In this document: positions 1 through 8,942 of the stretch, piece after piece
Position numbering within the stretch: the first letter of the stretch is position 1
How the letters are laid out: every line of letters begins with the position of its first letter
DNA from: Raphanus sativus
Taxonomy: Eukaryota; Streptophyta; Magnoliopsida; Brassicales; Brassicaceae
NCBI RefSeq assembly: GCF_000801105.2
Contig: NC_079511.1
Location: 24,242,638-24,306,637, forward strand
DNA length: 64,000 nucleotides
Direction of reading: 5' to 3'
Program-made: the position numbers and the translations under genes
The notes under the pieces: generated by a model
Told to the model about the DNA's origin: nothing
Seen by the model: the letters and a program-made list of their open reading frames with translations, nothing else
The model's database searches: none

Positions 1-1615
1 AAATTATTTAATTTTCCTAAAGTTTTCATTTTCTTAATATTTTAACCAAATCAATAAAAACGCATATAATGATCCATAAATATTTAAATCAACATTTCAT
101 TTTTAGTCCAACCAAACTTCTGACATCAATCTCTTATTAATTTATAATAATTAAGTGAAATATATTAATATTATTAAAATTTTAACTTTTTAAAATAATA
201 GAAAAAATTATAAGAACAAATTTTATGATATTGATTTTTTCACGTTCCATCAAAACTTATGTCAACAAAAAAATTAATCTCAAGAATTTTTTTTTCTCTT
301 TTTTACCACAAATTTTGAAATCTTATATCAGAAAATTAATTGATAGAAAATCACATCAACATTAATATATACTCCAAACCTAAATTAGAAAGCACCAGGT
401 AAAGAAAACACTAAAAATAAAATTAACCAAAGTACATAGAAGGCTATTTCATCTCTCTCTCACGGCAGAAAGGCGATTTCATTATCCACTAACAGTAGCC
501 TACTCTTTTTATCATCAGCAGAAAAAACCCATTTTGTAGTTGCACATAATTCTCAAACACCACATGTTGTATAGATATGCATCATAGGACAAGAGTTTGT
601 GAAAATCACAGTTTGCGAAAATCACAAGATAAACTATGGAGAAATCATGGATTGATAAAGAAGAAAAGTATAATCAATTTTCTGATTTTTACAAGGAAAA
701 TCGACCTATACACGTTTTAGGGAGGTTAGAATATTATAAATATTTTTTAGAATCTAATCTATTAATTTATGGATTATCTACTATTTGAAGTTCTCATTTA
801 AATTTTAGACTCTTTCATAGTTGTTGCTAGAATATATCATGCCTCCTATACAATGCAACCTACCAACTTAAATTAAACAAAATCTTAACCAACATAGATT
901 AGTTAAACCTAACCAGTAACACTTTTATAATATTTTGGTTAATCTCTTAATATAATTAGATCATATAAAACTGAACCACTCTTAAATTAACGAGTTTCAT
1001 ATCATTCCAGACATAAGAGAAAAAATATCCGACTCATTTACAACGTAAACATACAAAGACCGTGTATACTTATGCTCATTGATCTTCCAAAAACCAAATA
1101 ATGTGGCATAGACCAACATAGGCTCATGTTCGTATCACTAACTTTACTTCCATATATTTACTCTTCACCTACATCATATCACAACATACACAGTTATGCA
1201 AGAACATGATTTTTTTTTGTTCAAACAACCAAATAATGGTGGCATATAGTCAGTAGATTTTTTAAATATGTTTTTTATATATTACATTTTACGAGACTAT
1301 GTGTATAAGTTTTTTTTGAAAAAAGACATAACAATGTGTATAAGCTAAAAGATAAAATGTGTGACAAGGCAAATTATTATACTAAAAATGAAAGAAGATT
1401 AAATACAAACTAATAACAAGTACAACACAAATTATAACACTATTAAATTATATATATATTTTATAAAATATTATATATATGTCTAATATGTATATATATA
1501 TATAAATGTTACACAAAATATATATAATATTATATACACATATTATATATACCATATATTATTAATTGAAATTTGACAAACCAATTTTCGCCCTTTAGGG
1601 CGGGTCCTAATCTAG
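1..1615 (+). mobile_element. Helitron 3' portion, 5' end outside the window
   Basis: The stretch ends in a canonical plant Helitron 3' terminus. A perfect 6-bp hairpin (CGCCCT 1589-1594, AGGGCG 1597-1602) is followed by a short spacer and CTAG at 1612-1615, then a host T. The body is AT-rich and non-coding. Positions about 210-430 resemble 17050-17260, so this interior belongs to the repeat family met again at the start of unit B. No rep/helicase coding is visible, so it would be non-autonomous. The 3' end is well supported. The extent to position 1 is inferred. Confidence 0.5.
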
Positions 1616-2378
1616 TATTTTCTTAACTGAAACTTTCCTACATTTTCGCAAAATCAAGTATTCTTATCGTTAGAATGCACTTTCTACAATACGTAGAACC
1701 AAAATAAAAATCTCAAAAGCAGATTGTACCTCATGTAGCCATTTGAATAGTGTCTAAATTTCGTATTCCTTGAATTTTAGAGTACCTCATAAAAATAAAA
1801 CTGCATCGGTAGAAAAGTAGAAATTGCGAGAAAAGTATATATATTTACAATTTGTAGAATTTATATACTTCATATTTTAGAAGTTTAACTAAAAGTAATT
1901 TATTCATTCTAAAAAGTAGATAAACTTGTTTAATGTATAATTCACTTTCTACTAACTCATTTTCCGTAGAAGATGAAATCTATTTTTAATAGAACGGAAT
2001 TTTAAAATTTAATTTATCAAGTTTTTCAACCAAAAAATATGAGTTTGTGTATATTAGTTTTTTATCAATTGTTTCTATTTTTATAATTTTTTATTCATAA
2101 AACTATTTATTTCATTAAATTTTAGAATTGGAAAGGATTAAAAAAAATAAAAAATTGAACAAAAAAATTAATATACAAAAGGGACAAATATGCTGAATTT
2201 TTTTCAGTTTAGACAATTTTCCCTAAACTTTATAGTATAAAACATTCAGATAGAAATGTACACAATATTCTGTTTCTTTTGGATGGTTTACAAGTTTTAG
2301 AATCCAAAGGAGAAAAGTTAAATGAGAAAATGTTTCAGGAAACACCAGATTCGAGACAGGGAGTAAACATATGGTGGC
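1616..2378. other. AT-rich spacer downstream of GLTP copy A
   Basis: No gene, hairpin terminus or repeat is recognised for most of this stretch. From about 2230 it matches 19090-19250 downstream of GLTP copy B, so it includes the shared 3' flank, probably with the GLTP 3' UTR. No polyadenylation signal is assigned. Confidence 0.5.
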
Positions 2379-3639
2379 TTAAGAAGCTTTCATGTCGTCC
2401 ATACCAACACTAGCCTGCGAATAAACAAAAACAAGAACAACAGAATCAAAGCTAGTGATGAAATCTGAAGACATTGCAATGATTTGAGGGTTTAAAAGTG
2501 CATGTTTACCAGAAATTTGTGATTTTCTTGAAGGAACATACCAAACTCTGAGCAAAACCTTTCCATGTCGGCATTCATGTCACCAGAACCAGCTGTAACC
2601 TCCATGAACTTCTTCCTGTCTGGGGCAAGCTTTAAACCCATCTGATAAAAAGGAAAACGTACGTTTACCATTTATCAGGAAATTAAAATGAGACAGGGTT
2701 TGTAGAAAATGCGGTTCAAACAGTGAAAGGAGTGCAAGTAAAGTTCGTACAGAAGAGGTAGAGCTAGAGAGCCATCCGTGCCATTTCCTAAGTGTTTTTT
2801 GGTACGAGTCACTACAAGCTTGTGACATTGACCAGTCTTGATGTGCTAGCAAGTTGCGGAATACCTCCACTAAGAAATCCATTGCTCTGAAAGAATCAAT
2901 ATATGTTATTTTCGTAAGAAAAGTGGTGTATTGTGTTTACATGCCGATATTGTTTACCTGGTTAACCAGAGAAGGCCGTTGGTACAGCTAGACGATCCTT
3001 TTGCTGTCTCTGACTCAACTTCACCTTGAACAATGGTGTACAAGCACTTGTACTTGTCTGGATCAGACAAGTAGTTCTTCTCCAACCTCTACGAAAGAGA
3101 CGGACAAACAATTTTCTACTGTAAAACAACAATCAAATGCACAGAGGTCGTGACGCAGGTACAGGACATTTTCTCTAGACTATCATATTTACACATTTAC
3201 TAGGTCAGAAGAGTAACAACAGAGCCAGACACTGCACTTTTATCAATGGTTTGTACTATGAATTGTGATCTACGATTACCAAAATCATGGAAACTAGAAG
3301 AGAATTTTACCGATATGTTGCCAGCAATGTCAGCTTTCACCATAGTCAGCGCGGCTCCAAACTTACCTGGGAAAACAGAAACCAAAAAAAATATATGAAG
3401 TCACTAAATAGTAAACACAAAAAGATATTGCTGAAGAACAGTGAACAATCATCCAAAAATGTCAGAATCTCCACTCAGAAGCATTTAGAGTCAGCAGAGA
3501 AGTATAGTCCTTTTGTTATACCTATAACAGGGAAGAGGGACTTGCAGAGGTCAAGAAAAGGCATAGTAAGCATATCGCCTTGTTCAGATTTGACATGTTT
3601 CATTCGTTCCAAACAAGGCGTGAACACAGTCCCTTCCAT
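2379..3639 (-). CDS. GLTP1: Glycolipid transfer protein 1-like, copy A (six exons)
   Basis: Cytosolic GLTP-fold protein that would move sphingolipids between membranes. Six coding exons with GT-AG introns, in transcript order: 3639-3522, 3366-3311, 3088-2958, 2886-2751, 2641-2510 and 2414-2379. Their lengths sum to 609 nt, 202 codons plus TAA, the length I recall for Arabidopsis GLTP1. Family landmarks are present: MEGTVFTPCLE at the start, the headgroup-site triad D52, N56, R59, the W99 of GLLWLTRAM, H138 in KWHGWL, the DWSMSQAC segment at 119-126, and the C-terminus SVGMDDMKAS. A donor-like GT inside exon 5 (2541) is not used, because read-through preserves the family segment ending NHKFL. 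The start ATG (3637-3639) lies just after a leader intron. No frameshift or stop is seen. Exact lipid specificity is not deducible. Confidence 0.93.
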
Positions 3640-3655
3640 TTTCCAAAACTCTTGA

Positions 3656-3925
3656 CTGAACTGAAAACGAGAACAAAAGAGGAAACTCTCAGATATTATT
3701 ACATTTCCATGTTTAGACACAACACAGGGATAACACCAATAACAAGAAATGGTTCGAGATCTAACGATTCAGTAGACCAGAAAACACGAATCTGAGGACG
3801 ATCTAAAACGGATAAGGAGAAAAGTCGTACCTTTTGGAAGGTGGGATCAGATTCTGATATAGTCAAAGAGGTTTCTTCCTTCTTCTTCGCTCTATGGAGT
3901 TGATAAATTTCAAATGATTATGTTA
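3656..3925 (-). promoter_or_regulatory. 5' leader exon and leader intron of GLTP copy A (inferred)
   Basis: Upstream of the ATG, a probable leader intron runs from a donor at 3830/3829 (AG|GTACGA) to a TTCAG acceptor at 3656. The untranslated exon would lie from about 3831 to 3920. The segment is conserved at 20811-21075 before copy B, and diverged copies recur at 5359-5640, 44052-44322 and 45041-45321. No TATA box is assigned. Confidence 0.5.
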
Positions 3926-3980
3926 TACCCTAAACTTCACGCAAGTTTATGATAATATTAAAAAAATAGTTTCGGATAAT

Positions 3981-4909
3981 ATCCCCCATGATTTTTTTTT
4001 TTAACTCGAAGAAAGTTGAGATACATAGTGTCGATAAGAAACCAAAGACAAAGAACATAAACCAAATAAATTAAAACAAAGACATAAACAGAACCTAAAA
4101 CTCATATATGTCCACAAGTTTATTCTTTCCACTTTTTCAGAAGAATTCAATATCAATGGAGCTGACCTAAAGAACAAATGTCTTGAGTAGTCTCAACCCT
4201 GAAGGGAATATCACCAAGCTATACTAGAATCAACAACATCAGAAACAATCGAAAGGTCAAATCTACACCTACTCCACCAGCTGCTATCTATATGAAACTT
4301 GCATGACTAGAAACCACCACTAAAACTAAGATACAAGGACAAAAGACCTTAAAACGCTACTTGGGAAAACGTTAGAGAAGACCACCAGCTCTTACACGCG
4401 GACACTCGCAAGGCAGCCAAGTGACCTACAGAACAAAGACTGCTCACCTCCTCGCAAGAGAAAAACTGAAGGTCAAGTTAACTGCTTCGTCTAGAAACCA
4501 TCTCCCAAAACCACAAAGGTCCAAGATAAGGTCTAGTAGATACCTCCACAGCGAACATAAATCACAAAAAACGAACCCAAAAAGCCAACTTAGGATGCGA
4601 CGAAATGACTAAAACAGCAAAAACCAAACAAAAGCAGTATTCCCACGACTTCAAACTAATACTAATTCACCACACAAGAACATAAGTTCCGATGATCGAG
4701 ATGCTAGAAAAACTATCCTTTCCAGAGACATAAAGCTGGCGATAGAGATGCTAGAAGAACCATCCTTTCCCGGAGACAGAAAGCCGGCGGTAAAAAGCTT
4801 TGAGAACCTCTTTCCCCGGAGTCTTAGCCACTCCCGATAGCGGTGAGAACCACCAACCACCGGAGCAAGAGAAAGAAGATCGACGGCTGCTCTTGATCCC
4901 CCAGGATTT
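3981..4909 (-). mobile_element. Non-LTR retroposon (LINE/SINE-like) inserted 5' of GLTP copy A
   Basis: Unit B lacks this segment: 21120-21150 runs straight through the site. The insert is flanked by near-identical 14-bp copies of ATCCCCCAxGATTT (3981-3994 and 4896-4909). On the minus strand it ends in a poly(A), seen as a T-run at about 3991-4002, so it is a target-primed retroposon of about 0.9 kb. Its 5' half is GC-richer, with a short open frame at 4751-4939. No reverse transcriptase is present, so it is 5'-truncated or non-autonomous. The family is not recognised with certainty. Confidence 0.7.
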
Positions 4910-5358
4910 ATTAAGAACCATTTGCACATAAATTATCAATTAAGTTGATAATTGAACAATTCTCTCAAATAAATCATTTTTAAGTTTTATCACAAAAAGA
5001 GTTCTCAATGAAGAAAATAATATTTCATTAAATACTCAAAAGAATTTTTATACCCAAAAATATAAAAATACAAAAAAATAAAAATATATTTTTTCAGTTT
5101 CAATTATATGTTTTCAAATTAAAAAATTTCAATAACTTTTTTACTTTTTCCCAAATTTTTATTTTCAAAATTTATTTTAAAATTCGAAAATTCCTTTTGA
5201 AACTATTTGTAAAAATTTTATTTTCAAAATTTTAATATTTATTTTTTATTTTGTAAAATTTTAAACTTTAATTCCAAAACCTCATACTTAACTTTAAATC
5301 CTAAGTCTAAATTAGTTAATCCTAGGTATATAAGTATATTTACCTATTTAATCAAACA
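4910..5358. other. AT-rich spacer, paralogous to 21135-21600
   Basis: Non-coding, very AT-rich sequence closely matching the spacer upstream of GLTP copy B. It ends at the AT dinucleotide 5358/5359, which is the undisturbed (empty) version of the site where unit B carries its Helitron array. Confidence 0.7.
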
Positions 5359-5640
5359 TTCGACCAATAACAAGAAATGGTTCGAGATCTACCGATTCAG
5401 TTAACCAGAAACATAGGCCGATCTAAAACAAGGGAGGAGAAAAGTCGTATCTTTTGGTCTGATAATCAAAGAAAAGTGGGATAAGATTCTGAAAGAGTCA
5501 AAGAGGTTCTTTCTTCTTCTTGGCTCTATGGAGTTCATAAATTTCAAATGATTTCCAGTTGACCAAAAAAGAAAAAAAAATATTTCAAATGTGAAGACGG
5601 CGCAGTTTCATTGCATTTCAAATGAGAATTTTATTTGTAA
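5359..5640 (-). repeat. Diverged extra copy of the GLTP 5' leader region
   Basis: Positions 5363-5545 repeat the GLTP leader/promoter sequence of 3739-3925, including the CCAATAACAAGAAATGGTTC block and the block around the leader donor. Here the donor GT has become AT (AAAAG|AT at about 5450), so the copied leader could not splice normally. No GLTP coding follows. The same segment occurs twice in unit B. It is a partial duplication, not a gene. Confidence 0.65.
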
Positions 5641-6300
5641 CGTTTGCCGTCAGTAACAAGACATGGCTCTAGTAATTGTACTCTGCTTTGAAGTTGCAGC
5701 AACCTTGGATTTACTTTGGGGTTGCTGCATCTTTTCTTCTAATATCTCTGAGCTGGAGTTGTTTCTCAAACAAGTGCCTTACGTTTATGGCAATGCAGTG
5801 TCTTTAGCAATTTAACAACTATGTTTCATAAGAACGATGTATAAAAGAAAACCATTAAAGCCAAACACCCGTACTGTCTCAAAAGGCAATACCACCAATT
5901 GCTAACTTTGACTGACAAATTCCTCGCACAAATTAAAACAATAAACAGATCATTTAACGAGTCAAACGGTAATAAAATGGTATCAAATGAAACAATAAGT
6001 GAACGCAGCGGCTGGATCTGGCTGCATCATTTGCATCAATGAAACTCAACTGATTGATCTGGAGATGATTACAGAATCTGTGTGGGCAGAACAACCTCTA
6101 CTCATTTGATACCATTTTTTTTTTGTCAGATCCAGCCGCTGCGTTCACTTAGGAAGCATGATTTAAGGTAATGGATATTTTACCTCCTTTTCCATTATTC
6201 CATATGATAAGATCATAACAAGAGTCATGGCATGGTGTCTTCTCTGATATTAATGGGATCATTCATCTCCACTTGGTTTCCATGTTCCATATTTGTTTAG
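5641..6300. other. Non-coding segment with a local inversion relative to unit B
   Basis: Collinear with 45322-45960 except for about 5979-6153, which is inverted. It is flanked by inverted repeats: a 14-nt arm at about 5978-5995 against 6115-6128, and an arm of about 23 nt (AGTGAACGCAGCGGCTGG...) at 6000-6022 against 6127-6150. No intact ORF is recognised. A few short conserved stretches at 5650-5800 may be old gene debris. Confidence 0.6.
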
Positions 6301-6416
6301 TTGGCAGTTGTTTATTTGACATCTTTTGTGTATTTAAGTGATAGAGTTTTTTACTTAATGGGATATCAAGAGAAAAATTGCAGTTACTTGTTCTTTAAGT
6401 CTTTGGGATCCATTAC

Positions 6417-6596
6417 CATAACTTTCGAGACAGCCTCTCGCACGACAGCTGCATCAAGACCTACATCAAGCTGGATAATGCAGAATGTCTTCCCATCTGA
6501 TGCTGTAGACTCTGCTGCCTCTGTTTCTACTTTCACAGATATCTTCGGGTTCCGCTTTGCTATTTTCTTTTGATTTTTTTTTTTTTTTAACTTCAT
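6417..6596 (-). pseudogene. Alanyl-tRNA synthetase C-terminal exon fragment, copy A
   Basis: The minus frame encodes a segment like the C-terminal region of plant cytosolic/mitochondrial alanyl-tRNA synthetase: KNPKI-like residues, then [20 protein letters not shown] and VREAVSKVM. It ends at a consensus donor (ATG|GTAATGG, 6417/6416). The rest of the enzyme (catalytic, editing and following C-terminal exons) is absent on both sides, so this is an isolated exon relic. The family match is from memory of the conserved [15 protein letters not shown] segment. It is unlikely to be translated. Confidence 0.6.
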
Positions 6597-7019
6597 TCTG
6601 CAATGTAAAAAAAAAACAAAGAAATCTCCGCTTTAATACTTAACTAGATTTTGATTCCCTTCTAACTTTTTTTTTTGTAACCGAGAAAATTTTCTGAACT
6701 AACTAAATGAATAATTGTGATAACTAATATTTTTATTATATATATATATTAATTATTGTGGTCTAAATAAATAAATACAGTTTGTTGAAATAATTGAAAT
6801 GAGCTACTTGTATGAGTTGTGAATTTTATAATAATCAGTAGCCATATATGGGTTATTAATTATGATTTATCCTCAAATTCCTATATTGAACAACAAATAT
6901 TTCATGTTAGCTATAATATATGTATACTGTACTAATAATATTTCATTTGATATTTGTAACATATTAGGTTGTTAGGTTGTTTGTGGAGATGGTGATATCT
7001 ACATTTGCAGGATATTTTT
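6597..7019. other. AT-rich spacer, paralogous to 48936-49380
   Basis: Non-coding. It is collinear with unit B on the far side of the 46.2-48.9 kb insertion. No feature recognised. Confidence 0.6.
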
Positions 7020-7440
7020 TGTCTGGCTGATTATGTTATTACAAATTATGAGTAACGTTATATAGACGCGATATTACAGCCGACAATACTACCTGTCTTG
7101 TGAGGATTTACGTCTGACTGCATCACTCTGAATCGCTGTGTGAAATCCATTTCTGACGGTATTCCTTGCGCCATGCTGAAGATCTCTACAACCTGTTTTG
7201 TGAAGATTCACGTCTGACTGCATCACTCTGAATCGCTGTGTGAGATCCATTTCTGACGGTATTTCTTGCATCATGCTGAAGATCTCTTGTAAGCTTTTTC
7301 TCTAATTTTCTGCATAATCTGCATTTTCCGGGAATTGAAACCCAGACCTCCTCCTGTAGAAATTGTGTTGCCTGTGATTTGAACCCCAGACCTGGGTGTA
7401 GAAACCTTTAAACCTTGACTACTAGACCACGGCGCTTCCA
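7020..7440 (-). mobile_element. tRNA-derived SINE, copy A, with internally duplicated body
   Basis: Read on the minus strand, the element starts with a tRNA-like head: GCCGTGGTCTAGTAGTCAAGG resembles a pol III A box, and GGTTCAAATC about 45 nt later resembles a B box. It is preceded by the GGAAGCGCC context near 7440. A non-tRNA body follows to about 7020. The body holds a 100-bp segment present twice in direct repeat (7091-7190 and 7191-7288), whereas unit B has it once. Short open frames here are incidental. It is not a functional tRNA: no cloverleaf can be completed. Confidence 0.6.
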
Positions 7441-7618
7441 CACATTTGTAGGATTTACATGTAGGTTTAAAGATTTAACGGGATGAAGATCATAAATTCA
7501 ATATATTTAAAATATTCTAAAGCACAAAATATGGAATTAGACTCTTTCTTGTTAAATAAGGTTGAGTCTTTCTAAAATTATGGTACAGAAAAAAGTTTGG
7601 AATCATTCAAAAAGAAAA
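7441..7618. other. Spacer between SINE and foldback MITE
   Basis: Non-coding, conserved in unit B (49705-49885). Nothing recognised. Confidence 0.5.
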
Positions 7619-7627
7619 TATCTCTTT

Positions 7628-8315
7628 GAGCAATTCTTGGGTTTATTCTCCTATAGTAAACTTGTATGTTCACCAATCAATAAGAATTCATCTTTTCATA
7701 TTTAGTATCTTTTGAAAAAGGAAAAAAAAATATTATCAAATTATATTATATTTTTAAAATAAATAAATAAATAAAAATAATAGTAGTTGCAAATAATTTA
7801 AAAATTTTAAATAAAATTTTAATACCATCAGCAAACTCACTAAACCCTAAATCATAAACTCTAAAGACTAAACCCTTTGGTAAACCCTGAAACCTTGAAT
7901 AAATCCTAAATCTTATATTTTTAAAAAATAAAAATTAACATAGTCAGCAAAACATTAAACCCTAAACCCTAAATCCTAAACCTTAAAGTTTAGAGTTTTG
8001 GATTTAGGGATTAGTGTTTAGTGTTTTGTTGGCTGTGTTAATTTTTTTTTTAATTCAAGGATTTATGATTTATCCAAAGGTTTAAGGTATAAAATTTAGG
8101 GTTTAGTGTTTAATTGATGGTATTAAGAATATTTTTTGAAAATATATATATTTTTTTGCAACTACTATTATTTTTATTTATTTTTTATTAAAAACATAAT
8201 ATAATTTGATAATATTTTGTTTCTTTTTTAAAAGATTCTGAATATAAGAAAATAAAATTTTATTGGTTGATGAACTTAAATGTTCAGTCTTAAGGAGTGA
8301 ACCTAAGAATTACTC
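7628..8315. mobile_element. Foldback MITE (Mutator-type) with 9-bp TSD, copy A
   Basis: A 688-bp element forms one long imperfect hairpin: outer arms GAGCAATTCTTGGGTT and GAGTAATTCTTAGGTT, pairing almost to the centre at about 7985. It is flanked by a perfect 9-bp target duplication TATCTCTTT (7619-7627, 8316-8324), the Mutator-superfamily size. The centre contains CCCTAAA/TTTAGGG-like runs. These are arm sequence, not telomere. No coding capacity. The same insertion is present in unit B, so it predates the duplication. Confidence 0.85.
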
Positions 8316-8573
8316 TATCTCTTTTCCCATCGCTGATCCAGATGACAGGTTGTTATCATTCAAATATGTCTCCTTTGTCGTTATAATTTGAAGAGGTACA
8401 TAACAATTTTTGAAAGCCATTTTGGCAGACCATGATACCCGAAGCCGACGACTACGTTGAAACGCTGCAGAAACGGAAGAAGACGAATGCTCAGCCACTG
8501 TCATTTTATTACTATAAACAGTGATGTTTTGCGTCATAGTTTGAGTTAGAGATCCATGAATCAGAAAACACAC
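8310..8573 (-). CDS. Short conserved ORF (87 codons) downstream of NLR A, unrecognised
   Basis: An 87-codon frame is retained with the same start, length and stop in unit B (50566-50829), with only a few differences (for example AAFQRSRRLR against AAVQRRRRLR). The last codons and stop lie in the MITE target duplication and terminus, so the original reading frame probably continued further left and was cut by the insertion. It is rich in Ser and basic residues, with no domain recognised. It may be the tail of a decayed gene, or chance conservation within a recent duplication. Confidence 0.2.
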   Translation of the reverse strand: MCFLIHGSLTQTMTQNITVYSNKMTVAEHSSSSVSAAFQRSRRLRVSWSAKMAFKNCYVPLQIITTKETYLNDNNLSSGSAMGKEIE

Positions 8574-8680
8574 AAATGAAAGCTTTGAGGAAAATGTATC
8601 AAATTACAAACTGGAGAGAAGTGGAAATGCAACAATGAAAGTTTCCAGTTTTGAGAAATACAACTTGAGAACAGTGACAT

Positions 8681-8932
8681 TCAAGCAAAAGCACAACATA
8701 AAACCAAAACCAAGTTTTTTTTTTTTCAACACCAAAACCAAGTATAAGAACTGAAATGATACACTCACACACATATGACATATGCAATGGGGCTTCGTAG
8801 CCTCATTCAAGCAAAAGCACAACATAAAACCAAAACCAATTTTTTTTTTTCAACACCAAAACCAAGTTTAAAAACTGAAAGGATACACTCAAACGCATAT
8901 GACATATGCAATGGAGCTTCGGAGCCTCATTC
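8681..8932. repeat. 126-bp tandem repeat (two units) 3' of NLR A
   Basis: Two direct units start at 8681 and 8807 with TTCAAGCAAAAGCACAACA, each with an A/C-rich stretch, a T-run and a GACATATGCAATGG block. A matching pair lies at 50939-51205 beside NLR B. The repeat lies just past the NLR stop codon and is probably in its 3' UTR. Confidence 0.75.
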
Positions 8933-8942
8933 ATCAACTTCA

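Noticed and set aside
3287..3795. Plus-strand ORFs of 71-122 codons over the GLTP exons
   Set aside because: They are antisense to GLTP exons 1 and 2 with no conserved protein. The minus-strand six-exon model accounts for the region.
7380..7440. tRNA gene
   Set aside because: A- and B-box-like sequences are present, but no acceptor stem or anticodon arm can be completed. It is the head of a tRNA-derived SINE.
7850..8110. CCCTAAA/TTTAGGG runs suggesting an interstitial telomere
   Set aside because: They are degenerate, change orientation at the centre of a hairpin and lie inside the foldback MITE with a 9-bp TSD. There is no telomeric array.
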